64,000 bases of DNA from Halovibrio variabilis (lineage in GTDB: Bacteria; Pseudomonadota; Gammaproteobacteria; Pseudomonadales; Halomonadaceae), in assembly GCF_007991175.1 (NCBI RefSeq), contig NZ_BJXV01000016.1, positions 25,673 through 89,672 on the forward strand, read 5' to 3'. A program made the translations under genes and the position numbers. Positions 9,375-18,173 of this stretch are shown piece by piece; position 1 is the first letter of the stretch; every line of letters begins with the position of its first letter. The notes under the pieces are model-generated. The model saw nothing but the letters and a program-made list of their open reading frames with translations. It was not told where the DNA came from and searched no databases.

Positions 9375-10553
9375 ATGACGCATTTCAACTGGGATGACCC
9401 ACTACTTCTGGAACAGCAGCTCTCTGATGAAGAGCGCCAGATCCGCGATGCGGCCTACGACTACTGTCAGGAAAACCTTCAGCCCCGGGTACTGACCGCC
9501 TTCCGCGAAGAGCGCTTTGACCGCGAGATCATGACCGAAATGGGTGAGCTGGGCCTGCTTGGCGCCACCGTTTCCCCTGAATACGGCGGCGCTGGCGTTA
9601 ACCACGTTGCCTACGGCCTGATTGCACGCGAGGTCGAGCGCGTCGACTCCGGCTACCGTTCGGCCATGAGCGTGCAGTCATCGCTGGTAATGTACCCCAT
9701 CGAGACTTACGGCTCCGAGGAGCAAAAGCACAAGTACCTGCCCAAACTGGCCAGCGGCGAGATGATCGGCTGCTTTGGCCTGACCGAGCCGGATCACGGC
9801 TCTGACCCCGGCAATATGATCACGCGCGCTGAAAAAGTCGACGGCGGCTACCGCCTGACCGGCGCCAAGATGTGGATTACCAATAGCCCGATTGCCGATA
9901 TCGCCGTGGTCTGGGCCAAGTCGGCGGCTCACGATAATCAGATCAAAGGCTTTATTGTGGAGCGCGGCGTTGAGGGTTTCAGCACGCCCAAAATCGAGGG
10001 TAAAGTCTCGCTGCGCGCCTCGATTACCGGCGAAATCGTGCTGGAAAATGCCTTCGTTCCCGAGGAGAACCTGCTACCCAACGTGAGCGGCCTGAAAGGC
10101 CCGTTTGGCTGCTTGAACAAGGCCCGTTACGGCATTGCCTGGGGCGTGATGGGCACGTCTGAATTCTGCTGGCACGCGGCGCGCCAATACACCCTGGACC
10201 GCAAGCAGTTCGGCCGCCCGCTGGCCGCCAATCAGCTGATCCAGAAAAAGCTCGCCGACATGCAGACCGAGATCACCCTGGGCTTGCAGGCTGCGCTGCA
10301 GGTGGGCCGGCTAATGGATAGTGGCAACTGGGCGCCGGAAATGGTCTCGCTGATCAAGCGCAACAACTGCGGCAAAGCGCTGGATATCGCTCGCCAATCC
10401 CGCGATATGCACGGCGGCAACGGTGTATCCGACGAATACGGCGTTATCCGCCACATGGTGAACCTTGAGTCGGTGAACACCTACGAAGGCACCCACGATG
10501 TGCATGCCTTGATTCTGGGTCGCTCACAGACCGGTATCCAGGCCTTCTTTTGA
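9375..10553 (+). CDS. gcdH: Glutaryl-CoA dehydrogenase
   Basis: 392 aa acyl-CoA dehydrogenase converting glutaryl-CoA to crotonyl-CoA and CO2 with FAD. Characteristic of GcdH are [13 protein letters not shown] (about residue 135), [11 protein letters not shown] (about 167), the C-terminal [16 protein letters not shown] and YEGTHDVH with the catalytic Glu near residue 370. A GAGGAA ribosome site precedes the ATG. The following CoA-transferase lies 26 bp downstream, as in known gcdH-gcdG pairs. Confidence 0.93.
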   Translation: MTHFNWDDPLLLEQQLSDEERQIRDAAYDYCQENLQPRVLTAFREERFDREIMTEMGELGLLGATVSPEYGGAGVNHVAYGLIAREVERVDSGYRSAMSVQSSLVMYPIETYGSEEQKHKYLPKLASGEMIGCFGLTEPDHGSDPGNMITRAEKVDGGYRLTGAKMWITNSPIADIAVVWAKSAAHDNQIKGFIVERGVEGFSTPKIEGKVSLRASITGEIVLENAFVPEENLLPNVSGLKGPFGCLNKARYGIAWGVMGTSEFCWHAARQYTLDRKQFGRPLAANQLIQKKLADMQTEITLGLQAALQVGRLMDSGNWAPEMVSLIKRNNCGKALDIARQSRDMHGGNGVSDEYGVIRHMVNLESVNTYEGTHDVHALILGRSQTGIQAFF

Positions 10554-10579
10554 TTGCCCCCCGGCAGCAGGAGCGCAGT

Positions 10580-11794
10580 ATGAGCAAAGCCCCCCAACCT
10601 CTGGCCGGTATCAAAGTGCTGGATATTTCCCGCGTACTGGCCGGCCCATGGTGCGGCCAGATGCTCGCCGACATGGGCGCCGATGTAATCAAGGTCGAAC
10701 GCCCCGGCAGCGGCGATGACACTCGCCACTGGGGGCCGCCCTGGTTAGCTGGAACGGCCGAATCGGCCTACTACCTATGCGCCAACCGCGGCAAGCGCTC
10801 GGTGACCGTCGATATGGCCAAGCCCGAAGGCCAGGCGGTGATCAAACAGCTAGTCGCCCAGTCCGACGTGCTGATAGAAAATTTTAAAGTCGGCGGTTTG
10901 CAACGTTACGGCCTAGATTACGCCAGCTTGAAGGCGTTGAATCCCAAGCTGATTTACTGCTCGATTACCGGCTTTGGTCAGGAGAGCCCTTACGCGCACC
11001 GCGCCGGTTACGACTTTATGATCCAAGCCATGGGCGGGGTCATGAGCCTGACCGGCAAGCCTGACGATGAGCCCGGCGGGGGCCCGGTGAAAAGCGGCGT
11101 CGCCTTTACCGATATTTTTACCGGGCTATACGCCGCTAATGCGGTACTGGCAGCGCTTTATCAACGCCGCGATAGCGGCGAGGGCTGCCATATTGATATG
11201 GCGCTGATGGATGTCCAGGTCGGCGTGCTCGCTAATCAGGCGCTTAACTACTTAACCTCGGGTAACGTGCCCCAACGGATGGGCAATGCCCACCCTAATA
11301 TTGTGCCTTACCAGGCGTTTGCCACCCAGGATGGCCATATGATTGTGGCCGTAGGCAACGATGAGCAATTTAAGCGTTTCTGTACAACGCTGTCACTGCC
11401 GTGGCTGGCTGATGACCCGCGCTACGCCACCAACGGCGCCCGAGTGAACCAGCGTGCGCTACTGGTTCCCCAGCTGGAAGCGGCGCTGGCCCAGCGCAGC
11501 ACCGAGCACTGGCTGGCCGCTTTCGAAGCCGCCGGTGTGCCCTGTGGACCGATCAATACCCTGGATCGCGTATTCGACGATGCACACGTCAAGGCGCGCG
11601 GGCTAAAGCAGACGTTGCCGCACACTCAAGCGGGCCAGGTGGACTTGGTTGCCAACCCGATCCGTTTCAACGGCGTACAGATGAGCGCCACTACCGCCCC
11701 TCCTCACTTAGGCCAACACACCGACAACGTATTAGCCGAGCTCGGCATCACCCAAGAACAGTGCGAAGCACTGCGTAAAGCAGGTATTATCTAA
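10580..11794 (+). CDS. CaiB/BaiF class III CoA-transferase, probably glutarate-activating
   Basis: About 404 aa. The family opening LAGIKVLDISRVLAGPW is followed by MLADMGADVIKVERPGSGDDTR, and a conserved Asp lies in YDFMIQAMGG near residue 155. A TTG at 10550 would extend it, but the ATG at 10580 has AGGAG seven bases upstream and starts just before the family motif. Next to gcdH such proteins transfer CoA, commonly from succinyl-CoA, to glutarate. The substrate is inferred from the neighbour. Confidence 0.88.
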   Translation: MSKAPQPLAGIKVLDISRVLAGPWCGQMLADMGADVIKVERPGSGDDTRHWGPPWLAGTAESAYYLCANRGKRSVTVDMAKPEGQAVIKQLVAQSDVLIENFKVGGLQRYGLDYASLKALNPKLIYCSITGFGQESPYAHRAGYDFMIQAMGGVMSLTGKPDDEPGGGPVKSGVAFTDIFTGLYAANAVLAALYQRRDSGEGCHIDMALMDVQVGVLANQALNYLTSGNVPQRMGNAHPNIVPYQAFATQDGHMIVAVGNDEQFKRFCTTLSLPWLADDPRYATNGARVNQRALLVPQLEAALAQRSTEHWLAAFEAAGVPCGPINTLDRVFDDAHVKARGLKQTLPHTQAGQVDLVANPIRFNGVQMSATTAPPHLGQHTDNVLAELGITQEQCEALRKAGII

Positions 11795-11981
11795 ACTTGC
11801 TTGAAGGTGACATTTTCATCTTCGGCGCTATGCTAATGACTAGGTGCATCATCTATGCTGTACGAATCCTGTACAACGCACCCCATTTACGTCTAAAATA
11901 TATCATTTATTGAGCTGGCAATGCGTATACGACTGACGCTGACTCATCCAGAGCGGACAAAGATCTTACACAGGAGTTGTA

Positions 11982-12785
11982 ATGAGCCAGTGCGCGCGTG
12001 TTGATGGCAGCTGCAAACGCTGCGAAGGCAATTTGCCATTTGAATTCACCATGGCTTTTCAGCCGATCGTGGATATTGCTTTGGCGCAAGTGGTTACTTA
12101 CGAAGCCTTAGTTCGCGGTATCAATGGGGAATCCGCCTGGAGCGTCATTTCGCAAGTCACTGATGAGCTGCTCTATCTTTTTGATCAAGCCTGCCGGGTG
12201 AAAGCCATTGAAATGGCCAGCGCCCTGGATATGCAAACCGATCTCTCGATCAACTTCTTGCCCAACGCCGTTTATGAACCGGAAGCCTGCATTCAGGCAA
12301 CGCTAGATGTTTCCAAGCGCGTTGGCTGGCCGATGGATCGGCTGATTTTTGAAATTACCGAAACAGAGCGCGTTCGCGACCGCCAGCACCTGTGCAATAT
12401 TATTGATGCCTACCGCTCCATGGGCTTCAAAACCGCGCTGGATGATTTTGGCAATGGCTATGCCAACTTGGACCTCCTCACCGACCTAACGCCCGATAAA
12501 CTTAAGATTGATCGGGCGCTGGTGATGAACTGCGATAGCGATGTTCGTCGTCAGGCGCTGTTAAACGTGATTATTACCCTGGCGCAAGACCTCGACATGA
12601 CGCTCATTGCCGAAGGCGTCGAAACTCGGCCTGAAGCGCTCTGGCTGGCGCGAGCCGGTATCGTACGCCAGCAAGGCTTCTACTTTGCCAGGCCGGCGGT
12701 TAACTCTTTGGGCGATGATATTACCCCTCTACTTATGGGGTTAAAAAGTGAAGCGGGTATAGCGTCAGGAAAAGCCGATGAATAA
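11982..12785 (+). CDS. EAL-domain cyclic-di-GMP phosphodiesterase
   Basis: 267 aa consisting almost entirely of an EAL domain that hydrolyses c-di-GMP. The EAL signature is in YEALVRG (about residue 40). FEITETE, the loop-6 motif DDFGNGYANL (near 153), KIDRALV and IAEGVET carry the expected metal and catalytic residues, so it should be active. The N-terminus has three cysteines in a CX6CX2C pattern that could bind metal or sense redox state. AGGAG lies just before the ATG. It overlaps the downstream diguanylate cyclase by 8 bp. Confidence 0.93.
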   Translation: MSQCARVDGSCKRCEGNLPFEFTMAFQPIVDIALAQVVTYEALVRGINGESAWSVISQVTDELLYLFDQACRVKAIEMASALDMQTDLSINFLPNAVYEPEACIQATLDVSKRVGWPMDRLIFEITETERVRDRQHLCNIIDAYRSMGFKTALDDFGNGYANLDLLTDLTPDKLKIDRALVMNCDSDVRRQALLNVIITLAQDLDMTLIAEGVETRPEALWLARAGIVRQQGFYFARPAVNSLGDDITPLLMGLKSEAGIASGKADE

Positions 12786-13716
12786 CTTTAGCACTGAGCA
12801 AATCTATGAGCTATTTAACCGCTCAAAGCGTAATACGGAAAGCGTTATTCGGGCTGCGCCTATTGGGATCTGTATTACCACTCCGTCCGGCCACTTCGAG
12901 ATGGTCAACCCGGCTTACTGTGAACTGTGCGGTTATCTGGAAGTGGAACTCCTGGGCCAGCATTTCACCTTGGTTATCTCCGAGACTTACAGGCAGCAAT
13001 TGACAGCCCTGCACCAGGATTTTATGCAGGGCGGCGAACGCCAAGAGCAACGTCAAGAGTGGGAGATGCTAACCAAAGATGGCCAGATTCGTACCATTAT
13101 TGTCGAATCGGCGCGCATTGAAGGCGAAGACGGCACGCCGCGAAAAGTCACCTTTATCCTCGATATCACCCAGCGTAAACAGCTTGAAGAACGCCTAAAA
13201 AAGGCCAACGAGCGCCTTGATCACCTTGCCCATCACGATGAGCTAACCGAGCTGCTCAACCGCCGTGCCGGCTTGCAGCGCCTGGATGAAGAGATCAAAC
13301 GCTGCGACCGATACGGCGGCACCTTCAGCATCGCCATGTACGACCTGGACGACTTCAAAACCATCAATGACCAGTATGGGCATAGCGTTGGCGATAGCGT
13401 CTTACAGCAGACCACCGCCTTGGTGAACCAAGTACTGCGCGATACCGATCTGCAAATCCGCTTGGGCGGGGAGGAATTTCTGGTGATTATGCCGGAGGTA
13501 GACGCCGACGAAGCCTTGCGTGGCATGGAGCGCGTTCGTAAAGCGGTTGCACAAGCCTCTTTTACCGAGCATCACTTAACGGTTACTCTTTCATCTGGGA
13601 TCGCCAGTTATGTCGAAACATCTGGCACACGACTGCTTGATCGTGCCGACAAAGCTATGTATCAAGCCAAGCAGGCGGGACGCAATCGGGTTGTCATTGT
13701 ATCGTCGCCTAGGTGA
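12778..13716 (+). CDS. PAS-GGDEF diguanylate cyclase
   Basis: 312 aa. A PAS domain (about residues 20-140, with ITTPSGHFEMVNPAYCELCGY-type sequence and a PAC-like end) is followed by a GGDEF domain. The active site is GGEEF near residue 230, and the inhibitory I-site RDTD lies exactly five residues upstream, so product inhibition is expected. It makes c-di-GMP, opposing the EAL protein encoded just upstream. The 8-bp overlap implies the two are made together as a make/break pair. Confidence 0.93.
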   Translation: MNNFSTEQIYELFNRSKRNTESVIRAAPIGICITTPSGHFEMVNPAYCELCGYLEVELLGQHFTLVISETYRQQLTALHQDFMQGGERQEQRQEWEMLTKDGQIRTIIVESARIEGEDGTPRKVTFILDITQRKQLEERLKKANERLDHLAHHDELTELLNRRAGLQRLDEEIKRCDRYGGTFSIAMYDLDDFKTINDQYGHSVGDSVLQQTTALVNQVLRDTDLQIRLGGEEFLVIMPEVDADEALRGMERVRKAVAQASFTEHHLTVTLSSGIASYVETSGTRLLDRADKAMYQAKQAGRNRVVIVSSPR

Positions 13717-13772
13717 GCAACGCCATTGCGCGCTATGCTGAAAGTTCATCATTCATTAATAGGATTTAAGTC

Positions 13773-15050
13773 ATGAGCAGCAATGCCGAATTAAACGAGC
13801 TGAAACACAAATACGTCGCTGCTGGCGCCGCTAGCCCCGCGACGGCGTTTGCCGATCGTGCTGAAAATGCTGAAGTCTGGGATGCCGACGGCAATCGCTT
13901 TATCGACTTCGCGGGCGGCATCGGCGTCCTCAACGTGGGCCACCGCCACCCCAAGGTCGTCGCTGCCGTCAAGGCCCAGCTCGATAAGCTGATGCACACC
14001 TGCCAAACCGTGATGCCTTATGAAGGCTACGTCAAAGTGGCAGAAAAGCTCAGCCATATCGTTCCCGTGCGCGGCCATGCCAAAGTCATGTTGGCAAACT
14101 CTGGCGCCGAAGCGCTGGAAAACGCGGTTAAGATTGCCCGCGCCGCCACCGGCCGTTCCAACATTATCTGCTTTGACGGCGGCTACCACGGCCGTACCTT
14201 CTACACCATGGCCATGAACGGCAAAGTGGCGCCTTACCAGAACGACTTCGGCCCGATGCCGGGCACTGTGTTCCGTGCCCCTTACCCGGTGCCCTACCAC
14301 GGAGTCAGCGAAGATGAAGCCATCCGCGGCTTGAAGATGGCGCTAAAAACCGATGCCAACCCTAACGACACCGCTGCGATCGTGCTTGAACCGGTACTCG
14401 GTGAAGGTGGTTTCTATCCGGCATCAAAAAGCTTCCTCGAGAAGGTCCGCGCCATTTGCGATGAGCACGGCATTTTGATGATCGTCGACGAAGTGCAGTC
14501 GGGCTTTGGCCGCACCGGTAAAATGTTTGCCATCGAGCACAGCGGCGTTGAGCCGGACATGATGACCATGGCCAAGAGCATGGCCGATGGCATGCCGATT
14601 TCGGCTATCGTGGGTACCGACAAGATCATGGATGCGTCTGGCCCCAACTCGCTGGGCGGCACCTACACCGGCAGCCCGACCGCCTGCGCCGCCGCCCTGG
14701 CGGTGATGGAAGTGTTCGAAGAGGAAAACATCCTTGAGAAGAGCCAGGCGCTAGGTGAGAAGCTGGCTCAGCGTTTCGGCGGATGGGAAAGCAAGTTTGC
14801 CTGCGTTGATAACGGCCGCAATATGGGCGCCATGGCCGCCTTTGAACTGGTATCCGATAAAACCGAGCGGACGCCTAATCCTGAACTAGCCGCGGCGCTG
14901 TGCAAGAAAGCCCGTGAGGAAGGCTTGATCCTGCTCTCTTGCGGCATGTACGGCAACACCATCCGCTTCTTGATGCCCGTCACCATTCAAGACAACGTGC
15001 TCAACGAAGGGCTAGATATCATCGAATCCTGCCTGGAATCGCTGGTGTAA
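13773..15050 (+). CDS. gabT: 4-aminobutyrate (or 5-aminovalerate) aminotransferase
   Basis: 425 aa class III PLP aminotransferase. SGAEALENAVKIAR (about residue 110), GGYHGRTFYT (about 137), IVDEVQSGFGRTGKMFA (about 238) and the PLP lysine in MAKSMADGMP (near 267) are all present. The family transfers the amino group of GABA or 5-aminovalerate to 2-oxoglutarate. No succinate-semialdehyde dehydrogenase lies beside it. The nearby gcdH and CoA-transferase make the 5-aminovalerate to glutarate route attractive, but this is inference. Confidence 0.92.
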   Translation: MSSNAELNELKHKYVAAGAASPATAFADRAENAEVWDADGNRFIDFAGGIGVLNVGHRHPKVVAAVKAQLDKLMHTCQTVMPYEGYVKVAEKLSHIVPVRGHAKVMLANSGAEALENAVKIARAATGRSNIICFDGGYHGRTFYTMAMNGKVAPYQNDFGPMPGTVFRAPYPVPYHGVSEDEAIRGLKMALKTDANPNDTAAIVLEPVLGEGGFYPASKSFLEKVRAICDEHGILMIVDEVQSGFGRTGKMFAIEHSGVEPDMMTMAKSMADGMPISAIVGTDKIMDASGPNSLGGTYTGSPTACAAALAVMEVFEEENILEKSQALGEKLAQRFGGWESKFACVDNGRNMGAMAAFELVSDKTERTPNPELAAALCKKAREEGLILLSCGMYGNTIRFLMPVTIQDNVLNEGLDIIESCLESLV

Positions 15051-15073
15051 GTAAGCGCTAGCTTACGTACTAA

Positions 15074-15104
15074 AACGCCGCCGCCCCTTCTGGGCGGCGG
15101 CGTT
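15074..15104. terminator. Rho-independent terminator after gabT
   Basis: The arms AACGCCGCCGCCC and GGGCGGCGGCGTT are perfectly complementary around the loop CTTCT. The T-run is short on both sides. It separates gabT from the converging thiamine-binding gene and may work in both directions. Confidence 0.85.
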
Positions 15105-15125
15105 ATTGTTGGCAGCCGATTCTGC

Positions 15126-15377
15126 TTACTCTTTCGGCCGACGGTCGCCTTCCAAGAAATTCGCCGTAAACACCGCTTTACCATAAGCCTCAAACGACCA
15201 CTTCATCACGTCGCTTATCGCCGCCATGACGGCGTCAAACTCACCAAATATGTGAGTGCTCATACGGTTCGGATACACTTCCAGCCCCGTTGCCTCAAGG
15301 CGTTTTACCACCTCTTGGATGACCGGCTTAAAGTCCTCGGCCAGTGGGTAGTAGCTAAGCTGTACGGAAAGATACAT
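15126..15377 (-). CDS. MTH1187/YkoF-like thiamine-binding protein
   Basis: 83 aa ferredoxin-like small protein. The order YLSVQLSYYPL, VIQEVVKRLEATGLEV, STHIFGEFDAVMAAI matches the MTH1187/YkoF family, which binds thiamine or its hydroxymethylpyrimidine part. It is encoded 9 bp after the alpha/beta hydrolase start region on the same strand. No thiamine riboswitch is visible. Function is by family only. Confidence 0.75.
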   Translation of the reverse strand: MYLSVQLSYYPLAEDFKPVIQEVVKRLEATGLEVYPNRMSTHIFGEFDAVMAAISDVMKWSFEAYGKAVFTANFLEGDRRPKE

Positions 15378-15386
15378 AACGTCTCC

Positions 15387-16214
15387 TTACGCTGTGTGTG
15401 AATGCTTTATGGCGTTAGCCAAGCGCTGCCAGGCAGCCAAAATAGCCGCCCGGGTCTCATCAGGATGCTCCATGGGGAACATATGCGTACCGGGGACTTC
15501 ACTCACCGTTAACCCCTTGCGCCTTAACCGCTTGATGCGTGAGGCGGTCAGCAGATGCGACTCTTTACCCGCCACCAACGCCAGCGGCACCCCTAAACGC
15601 TGGGGAAGGCGCGAGAGGTGATCCGGTAGGTGGCGAAAAATCTCCACCTCGATACGCGGATCGAACGTCAGTTCGGCGCGACCGTCATCTAACAAGCGTG
15701 TCCCTGCTTCAATGTAGTCGTTGAGTGCTTGCGGGGTAAAGCGCCGAAAAAGCCCCCGGCGGCGCAAAGAATTGGCCATCGCCTCGCGGCTCGGCCACAC
15801 AGTACGCCGCCCCAAGGTTTTACCGGCGGGCGTTATACGATCGATAAAGCCAAACCGCTTAGCGGCTTTCATTGCCCAGGCATCCGTTCCCAGCATCAAG
15901 GGTGGGTCCAGCATGATCACCCCACAAAAGCGCTCGGGCTGCCTGTCGGCGGCCATGGCCATTAAGGTGCCGCCCAGCGAATGGCCAACGCCTAACAGCG
16001 GCGTATCGCTCTCGGGCAGGGAATGCAGCAACTCATCGACCAAGTTGCCCCAGTTGTGGTTAACCGGGTAGTCAGGATGATGACCCAGGCAATTGATCGG
16101 ATGCAGATCAAACGTCTCCGCCAGAGGATCAAGCAGGCTGCGATAGCTTAAGCCGGGGAAACCGTTGGCATGGGCAAACACTAAGCGGGGGCGTGAAACG
16201 GCATCAGCAGACAT
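15387..16214 (-). CDS. Alpha/beta hydrolase
   Basis: About 275 aa. It starts RLVFAHANGFPG, has the nucleophile elbow GVGHSLGGT (Ser) near residue 95, and ends with PGTHMFPMEHP, which carries the catalytic His. The oxyanion HANGFP motif groups it with an uncharacterised proteobacterial hydrolase family. The frame extends to a TTG at 16250, but the ATG at 16214 lies closer to the fold start. Substrate unknown. Transcribed toward the thiamine-binding gene. Confidence 0.82.
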   Translation of the reverse strand: MSADAVSRPRLVFAHANGFPGLSYRSLLDPLAETFDLHPINCLGHHPDYPVNHNWGNLVDELLHSLPESDTPLLGVGHSLGGTLMAMAADRQPERFCGVIMLDPPLMLGTDAWAMKAAKRFGFIDRITPAGKTLGRRTVWPSREAMANSLRRRGLFRRFTPQALNDYIEAGTRLLDDGRAELTFDPRIEVEIFRHLPDHLSRLPQRLGVPLALVAGKESHLLTASRIKRLRRKGLTVSEVPGTHMFPMEHPDETRAAILAAWQRLANAIKHSHTA

Positions 16215-16361
16215 GGCGGGCTCGTGGGTGGCCAAAGGGGAAAGGATCAATCAATCATACGTATGTTTTAACGCGCTGATGGATGAGCGTCAATGCGGCT
16301 ATAGAGTGGCGCTACTAAAATCGATAATTAAATCAGGCTTTAGCTGCTATTTGGTTCTGGT

Positions 16362-16742
16362 TTAAGATTTCATCTTTACGTTCAGCGTTTCGAGACCTAA
16401 GCGCTCGAAATCATTGGTGTTATGCGTCACGACAGTCAGGTCGTTGACCAGCGCGGTCGCTGCGATAATAGCATCTGGAGTTTTGGTTTTGAATTGCTGT
16501 CGCAGCCGAATGGTTTGTTCCACAACCGTTTCAGAAAGGTCGAACACGCGGGCATGGCCAATAAAAGCTCTGGCCTGATTTTGCAGCGTGGGGTTACTGG
16601 AAAACTCACTCCATCCCAAAAATTCAATTTTAGTGATAACGGATATATTGAAACTTTCAGCCAGCATTTGGTGGAGTACTTCATCGGCAGTCAATCCGTT
16701 GAAGTAATAAATGATGATATTGGTATCAAACAAATAACGCAT
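16362..16742 (-). CDS. vapC: VapC-type PIN-domain toxin
   Basis: About 126 aa. The PIN domain shows the acidic residues expected for Mg2+-dependent RNase activity: LFDTN near the start, TKIEFLGW (Glu near 43), TPDAIIAATA and THNTNDFERL (Asp) near the end. VapC toxins cleave specific RNAs, often initiator tRNA. The start ATG overlaps the antitoxin stop by one base (TAATG), a standard operon junction. Base composition is more AT-rich than neighbours, suggesting acquisition. Confidence 0.88.
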   Translation of the reverse strand: MRYLFDTNIIIYYFNGLTADEVLHQMLAESFNISVITKIEFLGWSEFSSNPTLQNQARAFIGHARVFDLSETVVEQTIRLRQQFKTKTPDAIIAATALVNDLTVVTHNTNDFERLGLETLNVKMKS

Positions 16743-16969
16743 TAGTTCCAACCTTCCCGCAGCGAAGCTAGGTAACCATCCACTTGTTGGCGCGACTGGT
16801 GCGCCACGCCAAAGAACCGTTGCGGTTCAAAGCCATCGGTAGCCGGACGAGTGGGCTCCGCAGATGCAGACTCTTCTTGTGCAAGCTGTTGTAGAACCAC
16901 TTGCAACAAACGGATTTTTTCCCCATGAGAGAGAGGGACAATAGAAGGAATCAGTTCATCGATGGTCAC
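16742..16969 (-). CDS. Antitoxin partner of the VapC toxin
   Basis: 75 aa acidic protein beginning TIDELIPSIVPLSHGEKIRLLQ, with a charged C-terminal tail likely to occupy the toxin active site. It precedes vapC with a TAATG junction, the normal antitoxin-first order. No AbrB or RHH fold could be assigned by eye, so the antitoxin class is open. Expected to repress its own promoter with the toxin. Confidence 0.78.
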   Translation of the reverse strand: MTIDELIPSIVPLSHGEKIRLLQVVLQQLAQEESASAEPTRPATDGFEPQRFFGVAHQSRQQVDGYLASLREGWN

Positions 16970-17083
16970 AGCATGGACTCCTTAAACGGTGGGAAAGAAC
17001 GACTGAGTCAACCGTTAGAAAATCATACGCCCGTCAATAGCGCCAGCCTAGGCTTTAAATATGATCTATTGATCAGCCAATCA

Positions 17084-18130
17084 TTAAAACAGCGACAGCT
17101 GCTGCTCCTGGCTGTTTTCCGCTAACCGATAGCCTACGCCTAGCAGGCGCACGGGGCGCTCGCCTCTGGCCCAACCAACGTTAAGCAAGGTTTCAAACTG
17201 TTCAAGGTTGGGCGCCGGGTCGGCGTGTTCGACGGTGGTTTGGGTAAAATCGTTAAACTTCACTTTGACGATCAGACCACGCACCGCCAGGGGTGGGTCA
17301 AGCCGTGCGTAGCGGCGCTCTAAGTCGTCGATCAGCGCCGGTAGCTCATGGCGGCAGGCGTCAAGGGTGGGTAAATCCTGGGCGTAGGTCTGCTCGGTGC
17401 TTATTGATTTGCGCTCGCGGTGAGTTTTCACCGGGCGCTCGTCGCGGCCCCAGCTTAGCTCATGCAGGCGCTTGCCAAAGCGGCCAAAATGCTCCACCAG
17501 CTCAGTCAGCGGGCGAGCGCGTAAATCGGCGCAGGTGTGAATAGCCAGCCCTGCCATTTTTTCTGCCGTGCGGGGGCCAACGCCGTGGATTTTTTTCACC
17601 GGCAGCTGTTGCACAAAGCTGTCGACCTTATCCGGCGTGATCACACACAGCCCATCGGGCTTGTTCCAGTCGCTGGCGATTTTGGCCAGAAACTTGTTGG
17701 GCGCCACACCGGCCGAGACGGTAATCCCTACCTCACGGCTGACCCGCTCGCGAATCGCTTCTGCCATTAGCGTCGCGCTACCGTGATGCTGGGTGACCGC
17801 TGAGACATCCAAAAACGCCTCATCCAGGGAGAGCGGCTCAATCAGCTCGGTCACTTCGCGATAAATCGCAAACACTTGGCGGGCGACCGCTTTATATTTG
17901 GCCATATCGCCGCGAATCAACGTCAAATGCGGGCAGCGCTTCAGCGCTTGGCCCATCGGCATCGCCGAGTGAATACCAAACTCCCGGGCGGGGTAGTTAC
18001 AGGTGGCGACCACCCCGCGCTGCTCGACACTGCCGCCAATGGCAATCGGGATATCCCGCAACGCGGGGTTATCGCGCATTTCCACCGCGGCGTAAAAACA
18101 GTCACAGTCGCAGTGAATAATTTTGCGCAC
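17084..18130 (-). CDS. dinB: DNA polymerase IV
   Basis: 348 aa Y-family translesion polymerase, normal length. Catalytic motifs are IIHCDCDCFYAAVEMRD at the N-terminus and SLDEAFLDV near residue 105; the thumb helix-hairpin-helix is KKIHGVGPRTAEKM (about 178). The C-terminus ends EQQLSLF, the beta-clamp binding motif. Translation starts at a GTG at 18130. No clear LexA box is visible immediately upstream. Confidence 0.95.
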   Translation of the reverse strand: MRKIIHCDCDCFYAAVEMRDNPALRDIPIAIGGSVEQRGVVATCNYPAREFGIHSAMPMGQALKRCPHLTLIRGDMAKYKAVARQVFAIYREVTELIEPLSLDEAFLDVSAVTQHHGSATLMAEAIRERVSREVGITVSAGVAPNKFLAKIASDWNKPDGLCVITPDKVDSFVQQLPVKKIHGVGPRTAEKMAGLAIHTCADLRARPLTELVEHFGRFGKRLHELSWGRDERPVKTHRERKSISTEQTYAQDLPTLDACRHELPALIDDLERRYARLDPPLAVRGLIVKVKFNDFTQTTVEHADPAPNLEQFETLLNVGWARGERPVRLLGVGYRLAENSQEQQLSLF

Positions 18131-18173
18131 TGGTTACCCATCCAACTGTAAAAAACCACAGCTTATCACAGCA

